The position numbers were made by a program, and so were the translations under genes. Positions 26,859 through 36,000 of a stretch of DNA of 64,000 nucleotides are shown piece by piece. The first letter of the stretch is position 1. Each line of letters begins with the position of its first letter. The DNA comes from Pararhizobium sp. (GTDB taxonomy: Bacteria; Pseudomonadota; Alphaproteobacteria; Rhizobiales; Rhizobiaceae), in contig JAURWE010000058.1 of the NCBI GenBank assembly GCA_030655075.1, forward strand, positions 379,991 to 443,990, in the 5' to 3' direction. A model generated the notes under the pieces. That model was not told where the DNA came from, searched no databases, and saw only the letters and a program-made list of their open reading frames with translations.

Positions 26859-27517
26859 CACACCATACTCTCAAGATGCACGACAGTCCCGCCTGCATCC
26901 TCAGCATCGGCGTGATCATGCGTCACTAGCACAACCGGGATGCGCTCCGCCTGGGCCCGGTCGAACACCAGTCGGCGCGTTTGCTGGCGCAGACTGGTAT
27001 CGAGCTTGGAAAAGGGCTCGTCCAGCAACAGAACCTCCGGCGCAGAAATCATCACCCGCTGCAGCGCCACCCGTGCCTTCTGGCCACCCGAAAGCGTATC
27101 GGGATCGCGGTCGAAAAACCCGTCTAGCCCCACCTGTGAAAGCGCCTTTTCGGCGATCTGCCGCCGTTCCCGGCGTCCGCTGAGCGCCGGCGGAATGGCA
27201 AACAGCAGGTTCTCGCCGGTGGACAGATGCGGAAACAGCAGCGGGTCCTGAAACAGCACGCCCACCCGCCGTTGTTCGGTCGGCAGTTCCGTTATCTCGC
27301 GCGCGCCGATGAACACATGGCCGCTGGCGGCAAATGCGGGATCGAGAAAACCGCCGATCAAGGCGATCAGGCTCGATTTTCCGGAGCCCGAAGCCCCCAT
27401 GATCGTCAGCGTTTCACCGGGCTCGACTTGGGCCGACAGCGCCAGCAGCCGTGTCCCCCCGAGGCGGATCGCGACGCCTTCAAGCCTCAGGCCCAGATGT
27501 TCAGCATTATCAGGCAT
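26858..27517 (-). CDS. ABC transporter ATPase (YnjD type)
   Basis: A 219-residue nucleotide-binding subunit with Walker A GASGSGKSSL, the Q loop (LFQDPLLFP), signature LSGGQKARVALQR and Walker B VLLLDEPFSK. It pairs with the permease and binding protein encoded upstream. The start codon directly follows the permease stop (TGAATG) and the stop overlaps the hrpB start, so the four genes are translated in a chain. The set matches the COG4134-4136 (YnjBCD) transporters, whose substrate is unproven, although some annotations suggest thiamine. Confidence 0.9.
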   Translation of the reverse strand: MPDNAEHLGLRLEGVAIRLGGTRLLALSAQVEPGETLTIMGASGSGKSSLIALIGGFLDPAFAASGHVFIGAREITELPTEQRRVGVLFQDPLLFPHLSTGENLLFAIPPALSGRRERRQIAEKALSQVGLDGFFDRDPDTLSGGQKARVALQRVMISAPEVLLLDEPFSKLDTSLRQQTRRLVFDRAQAERIPVVLVTHDHADAEDAGGTVVHLESMV

Positions 27518-29212
27518 TCAGATCCTCATCGCGCGCCGATTGCGGAATAGCAAGTGCGGGATGAGCGATGCAATCACAAACGCCACGAAGGGCAAAAGGA
27601 TCTGGAGAAGGGCATAGACACCGATGACCCGCCGGTCGCCGCCCGACGACAACGCCACCGTCTCGGTCGCCAGCGTTACCAGCCGCCCGGCGCCGATCAG
27701 CAGGGTCGGCAGATACAGCCCGGCGGAGACGGCAAAGCCGATGGCAAAGGCCGTCAGGCAGGCGCGCAGCAGCATCGGCAGCCGGATTTGGAACAGCACG
27801 GCGGTGGCAGATTTCCCCAGGCTGTGAGCCACCAGCTCGTAGCGCCGGTCAAGTGCGCGCCAGGGATCAGACAGCGACAGGACCACATAGGGCAGGACAA
27901 AAACCAGATGTACGGCGACAAGAATGAGGAAGGATGGCTCCAGTCCGAGGCTGAGGACGAGGACCTGCAAGCCGAAGACGAAGGCGAGTTGCGGCACGAT
28001 CAGCGGCAGATAAAGGATCGGCATCCGGGTTTTGGAAGCCGATGCTCCATTCCGCGTCTCGCTCCACAGAAGACCGATTGCCAGAACGGTGGCGATGGCG
28101 GCTGCAACAACACCGGCGAGAACGGTGGTGGTAAGCGGCCCAAAAATCTGCGGCAGAACTTTCGCCCATGTTTTTAGCGATATCTCATCCGGCAGCACCT
28201 GCGGAAAGGCCCAGAGCCCCGCGATGGACCAGAGCGCCAGAATGGCGATGCCGCCGAAAATGCTGAGAGCCGAGAGCATCACGCCTGCCAGCGCGGCGAT
28301 GCGAACAGGCCGGTCCCCGGTCAGTCGCCAGCCTGAGAGGCTGAGTGCCCTCAGTGCGGCACCGGCCAGTCTTTCGAGCCCCCACCAGAGAACCATGGCA
28401 AGCCCCGTGATGCCGAGCTGCAGCAGCGCGCCGGCCGAGGCCAGAAAGCGCGCCTGCAGATCGGGATCGGCCATCCACGCCGTTAGCCGCACGGAAAGCG
28501 GCGCCGGCAGACCCGGCCCGAGGATGACAGCCACATCGACGACCGAGGTCGAATAGGCGAGCACGACGAAGACCGGCAGGCGGATCTGCCGGTAGAGACC
28601 CGGTGCCAGCGCCACCAGAAAGCCAGAGATCCGGCCAAAGCCGAGGCTCGCCATCGTCTGCCGCGCCTGCCGCACGGGAAGCTGCGGCAGCGCCGCCAGC
28701 ACCATCAGAAACAGGAAGGGCACCTCCTTGGCGACGAGCCCCAGAACCATCGACAGGCCCATCGGGTCGTTGACGACAAGCCAGTCCGGGGGGCGGGTAA
28801 AGCCTGTCAGCTCTGGAGAGATCAGACGCAGGATCATGCCCGAGGGCGCGATCAAAAAGGCGATGCCGAAGGCCGCTGCCGCATGCGGAATGGCAAGCAA
28901 CGGCGACACCAGATGCTGGATGCGCGAAAACACTGTCGTTCCGGCAAAGGCGGCTGTAAACAGCAGAACCATGATGAAGGTAATGCCGGTCGCCAGCAGG
29001 CCTGTCGTCAGGCTGAGAAGACTGGATTGTAAAAGGCCTGGTTCAGCCGCCAGCTGGCGGAAATGATTGAGCGTGAGAGCATGGCCGCCGATCGCCGGCA
29101 GATAACCGAAGGCCGGAAGCAGGGTTCCGGCAAAGCCCGCCACCACGGGCGCAGCCAACACGAAGAGGAAAAGGCCCGGAAGGATGCGCGATGCAATGAT
29201 CATCCGGGCCAT
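27518..29212 (-). CDS. ABC transporter permease, fused two-domain (YnjC type)
   Basis: A 564-residue membrane protein with two permease halves, each of about six membrane segments, like the iron/thiamine/putrescine-type fused permeases. It begins with a hydrophobic segment at about 10-30, and the EAA-type loops can be seen near MASLGFGRISGF and VAHSLGKSATAV. It lies 6 bases after the binding-protein gene. Substrate unknown. Confidence 0.88.
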   Translation of the reverse strand: MARMIIASRILPGLFLFVLAAPVVAGFAGTLLPAFGYLPAIGGHALTLNHFRQLAAEPGLLQSSLLSLTTGLLATGITFIMVLLFTAAFAGTTVFSRIQHLVSPLLAIPHAAAAFGIAFLIAPSGMILRLISPELTGFTRPPDWLVVNDPMGLSMVLGLVAKEVPFLFLMVLAALPQLPVRQARQTMASLGFGRISGFLVALAPGLYRQIRLPVFVVLAYSTSVVDVAVILGPGLPAPLSVRLTAWMADPDLQARFLASAGALLQLGITGLAMVLWWGLERLAGAALRALSLSGWRLTGDRPVRIAALAGVMLSALSIFGGIAILALWSIAGLWAFPQVLPDEISLKTWAKVLPQIFGPLTTTVLAGVVAAAIATVLAIGLLWSETRNGASASKTRMPILYLPLIVPQLAFVFGLQVLVLSLGLEPSFLILVAVHLVFVLPYVVLSLSDPWRALDRRYELVAHSLGKSATAVLFQIRLPMLLRACLTAFAIGFAVSAGLYLPTLLIGAGRLVTLATETVALSSGGDRRVIGVYALLQILLPFVAFVIASLIPHLLFRNRRAMRI

Positions 29213-29218
29213 GAAGTA

Positions 29219-30448
29219 TCAGTTCGCCGCGCCGTAGCGCTTGATCCATTCCGCCTCAATCCGGGTCATCCAGTCCGGATGCGGCTCGTCGAGCGCCGGG
29301 CCGAGATCGGCCGGACCAAGCGTCGCCACGCCGAGATCTAGCCCGTCGAATCCGGCTTTTTCCTCAGGCGTCAGCTTGGCGAGATCAAGCACGGTGGGGT
29401 CGCCCCAGATCTTTGGGTCCTGCTTGCGCTGCTGTGCTTCCGGCGAGATCAGGAAATTAGCGAGAACCAGCGCACCCGCCTTGGCCTTGGCATTGTAGGG
29501 AATGGCAACAAAATGCGTGTTGCCCAGCGTCCCGCCGGAAAAGACAAAGGAGCGAACGGTATCCGGCAGTTCACCCGCCGCAATAGCGGCGGACGCTTCC
29601 GAAGGGTTGAAGGCGAAGATGATGTCGAGCTCGCCATCGGCCAGCTTTTGCTTCATGTCGGGATAGTTCTGCGGATAGGCCTTGCCCTGCCGCCACAGCA
29701 GTGGATGCAGCTGGTCGAGATAGGCAAACAGCGGCGCCACATCCGCCGCGAACGTGACCTCATCCACCGGCTTCAGCAGCTTGGCCTTGTCGGGCGCAAG
29801 CTCTGTCAAAACCTGCTTCAGAAAGGACGAACCGATGAAATCCGGTGGTTGCGGATAGGAAAAGCGGCCTGGATTGGCCTTTGCCCAGTCCAGCAGCCCG
29901 GCCGCAGAATCCGGCAAAACATCTTTTTTGGTGCGCGCCTCGTCATAGAAGAAAACAAGTTTTGCCCCGCCCCAGGGGCTTTCCAGCCCGTCGGTCGGAA
30001 TGGTGAAGTCGGTCAGGATCGTCGGCTTGTTCTTGACATCGACATAGGTCCAGTTCGGCAGCTTCGTCGCCCAGTCCGGGCCATAAAGCAGGCCCTGTTT
30101 CTTCATTGAGGCAAAATTCTCGCCGTTGATCCAGATCAGATCGACAGAGCCGCCCTCGTTTTTCCCGGCAGCCTTTTCCGCCACCACGGTTGCCACCGCC
30201 TTGGCGGTGTCATCGAGTTTCACGTGAACCAGCGTCACGCCGTAGCGGCTTTTCAGCTCGGTGCCGACCCATTGCAGATAGGCATTGATGTTTTCAGCGC
30301 CGCCCCAGGCATTCCAGTAGACGGTCTCGCCCTTGGCCTCTTCCACGACGCCCGGCCAGTTCGCCGGATCGGCGGCGCCGGCCGTGCCGGAAAGCAGGCT
30401 GCCGAACAGGGCGGCCGTTGTGAAGAAGCGTTTTGCCAAGCCGAACAC
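29219..30448 (-). CDS. ABC transporter substrate-binding protein (YnjB type)
   Basis: A 409-residue periplasmic binding protein with a signal peptide (about 1-25, GTAGAAD), then a family-1 type extracellular binding fold: NAWGGAENINAYLQWV, LIWINGENFASMK and FAFNPSEASAAI. It is the first gene of the minus-strand run with the permease, ATPase, hrpB and actSR. No thiamine riboswitch is recognisable in the 313 bases before it, so the often-quoted thiamine substrate has no regulatory support here. Confidence 0.88.
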   Translation of the reverse strand: MFGLAKRFFTTAALFGSLLSGTAGAADPANWPGVVEEAKGETVYWNAWGGAENINAYLQWVGTELKSRYGVTLVHVKLDDTAKAVATVVAEKAAGKNEGGSVDLIWINGENFASMKKQGLLYGPDWATKLPNWTYVDVKNKPTILTDFTIPTDGLESPWGGAKLVFFYDEARTKKDVLPDSAAGLLDWAKANPGRFSYPQPPDFIGSSFLKQVLTELAPDKAKLLKPVDEVTFAADVAPLFAYLDQLHPLLWRQGKAYPQNYPDMKQKLADGELDIIFAFNPSEASAAIAAGELPDTVRSFVFSGGTLGNTHFVAIPYNAKAKAGALVLANFLISPEAQQRKQDPKIWGDPTVLDLAKLTPEEKAGFDGLDLGVATLGPADLGPALDEPHPDWMTRIEAEWIKRYGAAN

Positions 30449-30761
30449 GGGTCTGATCCTTTCGAGGTCATTGCCGCCGCGACTGTAGAGACCGCGTCCG
30501 TGCGGTCAATGAGGACGGCATGCTTCCAGCTTCACGTTGCAGTGAAGGTTGACGGCGCCGGTGGTGGATCGCGGAGAGTTTTTTATATCTCCGGATTCAG
30601 CGTCCACAGCCTAACCTTTTGCTTTGATTCCAGAAGTTTACGTTGAGATCGCTGCAGCGCGATTCAGCGGCATCGGCAAAAAACAGGAATATTTGACTCG
30701 CCAAAGAGAACAAAATAGGAACATACTCCTTTTTTGAGCACGAAAACGACTGAGGCAGCAG
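30449..30761. other. Intergenic region between divergent transporter and imu operons
   Basis: A 313-base region with no convincing reading frame. It must hold the promoter of the minus-strand transporter run and of imuA. Only the imuA side has a clear signal: TTGACT at 30693-30698 and the LexA box at 30708-30722. On the transporter side I see no recognisable operator or riboswitch. Confidence 0.6.
30708..30722 (+). promoter_or_regulatory. LexA (SOS) box upstream of imuA
   Basis: GAAC-AAAATAG-GAAC, an exact match on one strand to the alphaproteobacterial LexA consensus GTTC-N7-GTTC read on the other. It starts 10 bases after a TTGACT -35 element, so LexA would cover the -10 region. It is 40 bases before the imuA start. 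Confidence 0.9.
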
Positions 30762-31544
30762 ATGAACATCGCATCGTTGAGAGAGAGGATCCGCCATCTG
30801 GAAGGTGTTCAGGCGCGGCTTTCACCCGAAGGTGAAAGCCGCCGGAAAGGTGATTGGCATCTGGGGGTTACCAGCATTGACGCACACCTTCCGGACAACG
30901 TCCTGCCGATGCGTACGCTGCACGATTTCACGCCGGACAGGTCCGTCAACATACCCGCAGTTTCCGCCTTCGTGCTGATGTTGCTGCAGAGGCTGCCCCG
31001 GCGCGGGCCTGTTCTCTGGTGCCAGACGGTGGAAAGCCGCCATGAATTCGGCAGGCCTTATGGCCCGGGCCTGGCCGGCGGCGATCCCGGCCCGGAGCGG
31101 CTTGTCTTCGTCTCATTGGAAAAGCCGCGCCTCATGGTCTTCGCGCTGGAGGAGGCTCTGCGCCTGCCGCATCTGGCCGCAGTGCTCGGCGAAGGCCCAC
31201 CGCTCAGCTTCACCGAGACACGCCGCCTGTCGCTGATCGCCCAGAAGACCGGCGTGCCGTGTCTTTTCATCAACACACAGGAAACAGGCGAATCCTCTGC
31301 CGCCGTCACTCGCTGGAAGGTCGGGCCATCGGCCGGACCTCAGAATCGTCACGACGAAAGAGCGCCCGGTGCCTTTGCCTGGTCGCTCGAACTCACCCGT
31401 TCACGAGGCGGAAAACCAGGGTCCTGGGAGGTTTTCTGGAATGACGACACGCATTCTTTCGATACGCTTTCCGTATCTGGCCATGGAACGGTTCATGCTC
31501 ACCGCTTGCCGCCGCCGCACATTGCTGGCCGCGCTTCCGCCTGA
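30762..31544 (+). CDS. imuA: Mutasome protein ImuA
   Basis: A 260-residue RecA-like accessory protein of the imuA-imuB-dnaE2 mutagenesis cassette. It has the N-terminal helix MNIASLRERIRHLEG and segments such as LPRRGPVLWC and RLSLIAQKTGVPCLFI. As usual for ImuA, the Walker A motif of RecA is degenerate. With ImuB it recruits the error-prone polymerase DnaE2 to the sliding clamp for damage-induced mutagenesis. Its last 104 bases overlap imuB in another frame, so the tail after about residue 226 is constrained by two proteins. A LexA box lies 40 bases upstream. Confidence 0.92.
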   Translation: MNIASLRERIRHLEGVQARLSPEGESRRKGDWHLGVTSIDAHLPDNVLPMRTLHDFTPDRSVNIPAVSAFVLMLLQRLPRRGPVLWCQTVESRHEFGRPYGPGLAGGDPGPERLVFVSLEKPRLMVFALEEALRLPHLAAVLGEGPPLSFTETRRLSLIAQKTGVPCLFINTQETGESSAAVTRWKVGPSAGPQNRHDERAPGAFAWSLELTRSRGGKPGSWEVFWNDDTHSFDTLSVSGHGTVHAHRLPPPHIAGRASA

Positions 31545-33033
31545 AGAGCCGATCGTTCTTGTCGAGCAGACGGCAAAGGGCGTGCGCATCACCGCCGCCA
31601 ACCGGGCAGCGGTGGAGGCCGGGGCCGCAGCCGGGCTGGCGCTCAACGACGCCCGGGCAGCCTGTCCCGTCTTGCGGGTCGAACAGGCCGATCGGGACGG
31701 CGACGCCCTTCTTCTGGCCCGTCTGGCAAAGGCCATGATGCGCTATTCGCCCACCGTCGCCATTGATGGCGCAGACGGGCTGTTTCTCGATGTCGATGGC
31801 TGCAGCCACCTGTTTGGCGGCGAGGCGGCGCTAATCGCCGATGGTCTGGCCCGGCTGAAGACGGCAGGCTTTACCGCGCGTGCCAGCCTTGCGCCGACCC
31901 CTGGGGCTGCCCGGGCCTTCGCATCCTTTTCCTCAAAGCCGGAAATAGTGCAGGAGGCGGATCTGCGGGTGCGGATCGACGCTTTGCCGATCGCGGCTCT
32001 GCGTCTGGATGAGGATCGCCTGGTGCTTTTGACCCGGCTCGGCCTGAAACGGGTGGGCGATCTCAGGGCCATGCCGCGCCCGGTGCTGGAGCGCCGGTTC
32101 CGCTCGCGCGAGGCCGCGCATTCCGTGCTGCTGCGTCTGGATCAGATGACCGGCGATATCCGCGAACCGATCGTGCCGATCGCGCCGCCCGAACCCTGCC
32201 GCGAATATCTTCCCTGTCCGGAACCGGCCATTCATACCGATGCCATTGCGGCGGCCCTTGGTCTGTTGCTTGCTCGCCTGCAGCAAAGGCTGGAGCGGGA
32301 AGGCAAGGGCGCCCGGCATTTCCGCCTTAGCGCCTTCAACACCGATGGCGGCAGCAGCGAGATTTCGGTCCGCCTGTCCCGCCCGAGCCGCGACATCGGG
32401 CGCATCTCGCGGCTTTTCACGCCGAAACTCGATGGTATCGATTGCGGTTTCGGCATCGATGCCTTCCTGCTGGCGGCGGCGGGTGTGGAAACAATTGCGC
32501 CGGGCCAGGTGTCTCTGGTCGAGGATGGTGACCAGCAGAATGCGGCCGATGACCCGGCCGGTTTTGCCGACGTCATCGCGCCCTTGATCGATACGCTGGG
32601 CAACCGCCTCGGCCCGGCCGCAGTATACCAGCTGGCGCCGGTCGAAAGCCATATTCCCGAACAGGCAGACAGGCGCACAATTCCCGGCAACACGCTGGGC
32701 TGGGCCGGCTGGCAAGCCGCAAAAATTACTTTGCCGAAACGTCCGCACCGGCTGTTCGATCGTCCGCAGGCCGTCGAGGTCATGGCCGGTCTGCCGGATG
32801 GGCCGCCCAAACATTTCACCTGGCGCCGGGTCAAGCGCGTCGTCGTGCGCGCCAGCGGCCCGGAACGCATCGGCCCGGAATGGTGGCTGCCCGGCGCCGA
32901 TAAGGCCTTGGAGCGCGACTATTACGTCGTCGAGGATGCGGAGGGCCGTCAATACTGGCTCTACCGGCATGGGCTCTACAGCGAGACAAACGAAACCGTT
33001 CCCATCTGGTACCTGCACGGGCTGTTTACATGA
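31441..33033 (+). CDS. imuB: Y-family polymerase-like protein ImuB
   Basis: A 530-residue protein related to Y-family DNA polymerases but serving as a hub rather than an enzyme: the acidic catalytic motif of true DinB is not present in the N-terminal segment (MTTRILSIRFPYLAMERF has no catalytic Asp). It keeps the palm-like IDGADGLFLDVDGCSHLFGG segment, helix-hairpin-helix and little-finger regions. I chose the ATG at 31441, with TGGGAGG 9 bases upstream, over 31369. This gives a 104-base overlap with imuA and an ATGA overlap with dnaE2, so all three are translationally coupled. Confidence 0.92.
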   Translation: MTTRILSIRFPYLAMERFMLTACRRRTLLAALPPEEPIVLVEQTAKGVRITAANRAAVEAGAAAGLALNDARAACPVLRVEQADRDGDALLLARLAKAMMRYSPTVAIDGADGLFLDVDGCSHLFGGEAALIADGLARLKTAGFTARASLAPTPGAARAFASFSSKPEIVQEADLRVRIDALPIAALRLDEDRLVLLTRLGLKRVGDLRAMPRPVLERRFRSREAAHSVLLRLDQMTGDIREPIVPIAPPEPCREYLPCPEPAIHTDAIAAALGLLLARLQQRLEREGKGARHFRLSAFNTDGGSSEISVRLSRPSRDIGRISRLFTPKLDGIDCGFGIDAFLLAAAGVETIAPGQVSLVEDGDQQNAADDPAGFADVIAPLIDTLGNRLGPAAVYQLAPVESHIPEQADRRTIPGNTLGWAGWQAAKITLPKRPHRLFDRPQAVEVMAGLPDGPPKHFTWRRVKRVVVRASGPERIGPEWWLPGADKALERDYYVVEDAEGRQYWLYRHGLYSETNETVPIWYLHGLFT

Positions 33034-36000
33034 GCAGACCGCCCGAAAACCCGCCGATCCCGTTCAAGATCCCGGCGGCCGTCAAGCCGAAAAACCCGCC
33101 GCAGCCCGCCCCACCCTATGTCGAGCTGCAATGCACGAGCAATTTTTCCTTCCTGCGCGGTGCCTCTCATCCGGGAGAACTGGTGCTGCAGGCAAGGGCG
33201 CTCGGGCATCCCGGCATCGGCATTGCCGATCGCAACACGCTGGCCGGTGTTGTGCGTGCCCATCGTGGCGTGCGGGAAATGTTCGAAAAAGAAGAACGGG
33301 AACGGCAGAAAGCCCGGGAAGCACGAAAGAAGCAGGCCGGAGAACAGGGTCTGCCAACGGACGATGCCGAAGAACCCCTCCCGCTTTTCCAGCTTCTGGT
33401 CGGTGCCCGTCTGGAGACCATGGATGGTTTTTCCTGCCTCTGTTATCCGCGCGACAGGGCCGCCTATGGCAGGCTTTGCCGGCTTTTGACCCGAGGCAAA
33501 ATCGCCGCAGACAAGGGCGAGTGCCATATCGGTTTCGACGATATTCTGGAGCATGCCGAAGGTCAGCTGTTCATCGCCCTGCCGCCGGATACCATCGCAG
33601 GCGATGCATTGCAGGCATTCGAAGAAAAAGTTCTGCGTTTGCGCGCCGTGACGGGGAAGGATCTCTGGCTGGCCATCAAACATCTGTATCAGGGCGATGA
33701 CCGGGCACGTTGTTTTCAGCTGGCGGCGCTGGCCCGGCGCCTTTCCATTGCTCTGATCGCCACCAACGATGTTCATTATCATCACCCGGACCGCCGCCCT
33801 CTGCAGGACGTAGTCACCTGCATCCGCGAGAAATGTACGATTCCAGAGGCAGGCTTCCGGCTGGCGGCCAATGCCGAGCGGCATCTGAAACCGGCCTGGG
33901 AAATGGCGCGGCTGTTTGCCGATTTTCCGGACGCCATCGCCAATGTCGCCAGGTTCAGGGCGCGCTGCAGCTTCAATCTCCTTGAACTCGCCTACAATTA
34001 TCCGAACGAACCGGTGCCCCCGGGCAAGACCGCGCAGGAGCATCTGGAATATCTCGCCTGGAGCAAGGGCGACGCCTTCTACAAAGGCCGCATGCCGGAC
34101 AAAATCCGCGCTTCGCTGGTGCGTGAACTGGCGATCATCAAGCAGCTCAACTATGCCCAGTATTTCCTCACCGTCCACGACATCGTCGCCTTTGCCAAGG
34201 GTGAAGGGATTCTTTGTCAGGGCCGCGGCTCGGCTGCCAATTCCACCGTCTGCTTCTGCCTCGGCGTCACCGCCGTCGATCCGATGGACAGTCAGCTCCT
34301 GTTCGAGCGCTTCCTGTCGGCAGACCGCAAGGAGCCGCCGGATATCGACATCGATTTCGAGCATGAGCGCCGCGAAGAGGTGATCCAGCACATTTACAAA
34401 CGGTATGGCCGCAAACGCGCCGCTCTGGCGGCGACCGTGATCAGCTACCGTCCGCGCAGCGCCGTGCGCGAGGTCGGTAAGGTCATGGGTCTGAGCGAAG
34501 ACGTGACATCGGCCTTGGCAAACACCGTCTGGGGCTCCTGGGGCGATGAAATCCCCGAATCGCAGGTCAAACAGATCGGGCTCGATCTTGAAGACCCGCA
34601 TCTGAAACGAACGCTGGACCTGACCAAGGAACTGCTCGGCTTCCCCCGCCATCTCTCCCAGCATGTCGGCGGCTTCGTGCTGACGCAGGACCTTTTGGAA
34701 GAGCTGGTGCCGATCGGCAATGCTGCCATGGAGGAGCGCACCTTTATCGAATGGGACAAGGACGATATCGACGAGTTGAAGATCATGAAGGTCGATATTC
34801 TGGCGCTCGGCATGCTTACCTGCATCGCCAAATGTTTTGTGATGATCAAACAGCATTACGGGCTCGAATGGGATCTGGCGACCATAAAGGCCGGTGACGA
34901 GGCAACCTACGACATGCTCTGCCGGGCCGATGCCATCGGCGTCTTTCAGGTCGAAAGCCGGGCCCAGATGAACATGCTGCCGCGCTTGAAGCCGAGAGAA
35001 TATTATGATCTCGTGATCGAGGTTGCGATCGTCCGGCCGGGCCCGATCCAGGGGGACATGGTGCATCCCTATCTTCGGCGGCGGGATAAACTCGAACAGG
35101 TCTTCTATCCCTCACCGGCAAAAGAGCATGGAGAACCGGACGAGCTTAAAAACATATTGAAACGCACCCTCGGCGTTCCCCTCTTCCAGGAACAGGCCAT
35201 GCAGATTGCCATCGATGCGGCAAAGTTCGATGGCAAGCAGGCCAACCAGCTGCGCCGCGCCATGGCGACCTTTCGCAATGTCGGAACCATCGGGACGCTG
35301 GAAGACGAGATGGTCAGCCGCATGATCGCACGCGGCTACGATCCGGACTTTTCCAAGCGCTGTTTCGACCAGATCAAGGGTTTCGGCGAATATGGCTTCC
35401 CCGAAAGCCATGCGGCAAGCTTCGCCATCCTTGTCTATGCCTCGGCCTGGATCAAATGCCACTTCCCCGATGTCTTCTGCGCTGCCCTTTTGAACTCCCA
35501 GCCGATGGGTTTCTATGCACCCGCCCAGATCGTCCGCGATGCCCGCGAACATGATATCGAGGTCCGCCCGGCGGACGTGAATTTCAGCTTCTGGGACAAC
35601 ACGCTGGAGGAAAACCACGACGGCTCCCATGCGGTCCGGCTTGGCCTGCGCCAGATCGACGGCCTGTCGAAAGCCGATTTCACCCGCAAAGACGACAAGG
35701 AGCCGAAACGCTTCCTCGAGCTCCGGGCGGATCACGGCGGTTTTTGCACGCTGGAAGAGTTGCGCCGCTGCACGAAACTGCCGCTGTCCGTTCTGGAGCG
35801 CCTGGCCTCGGCCGATGCGCTGCGTTCGCTCGGGCTCGATCGCCGCCAGGGGCTTTGGGCCGTGCGCGGCCTGATGAGCGATCACCAGATGCCGTTGTTC
35901 GATCTGGCCGGGGCGGACCCATCTGGCCCGGATGCGGATGTGGTGCTGCCTGCCATGCGCCTGTCTGAACATGTGGTTGCCGACTACCAGACCCATCGGA

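Noticed and set aside
30449..30700. Thiamine riboswitch before the YnjB-type gene
   Set aside because: No conserved THI-element core was recognisable; the substrate of this transporter stays unknown.
32976..35066. Long antisense frame of 696 codons opposite imuB/dnaE2
   Set aside because: It is a GC-rich shadow of dnaE2; its translation has no recognisable motif and the sense strand has full DnaE2 domains.
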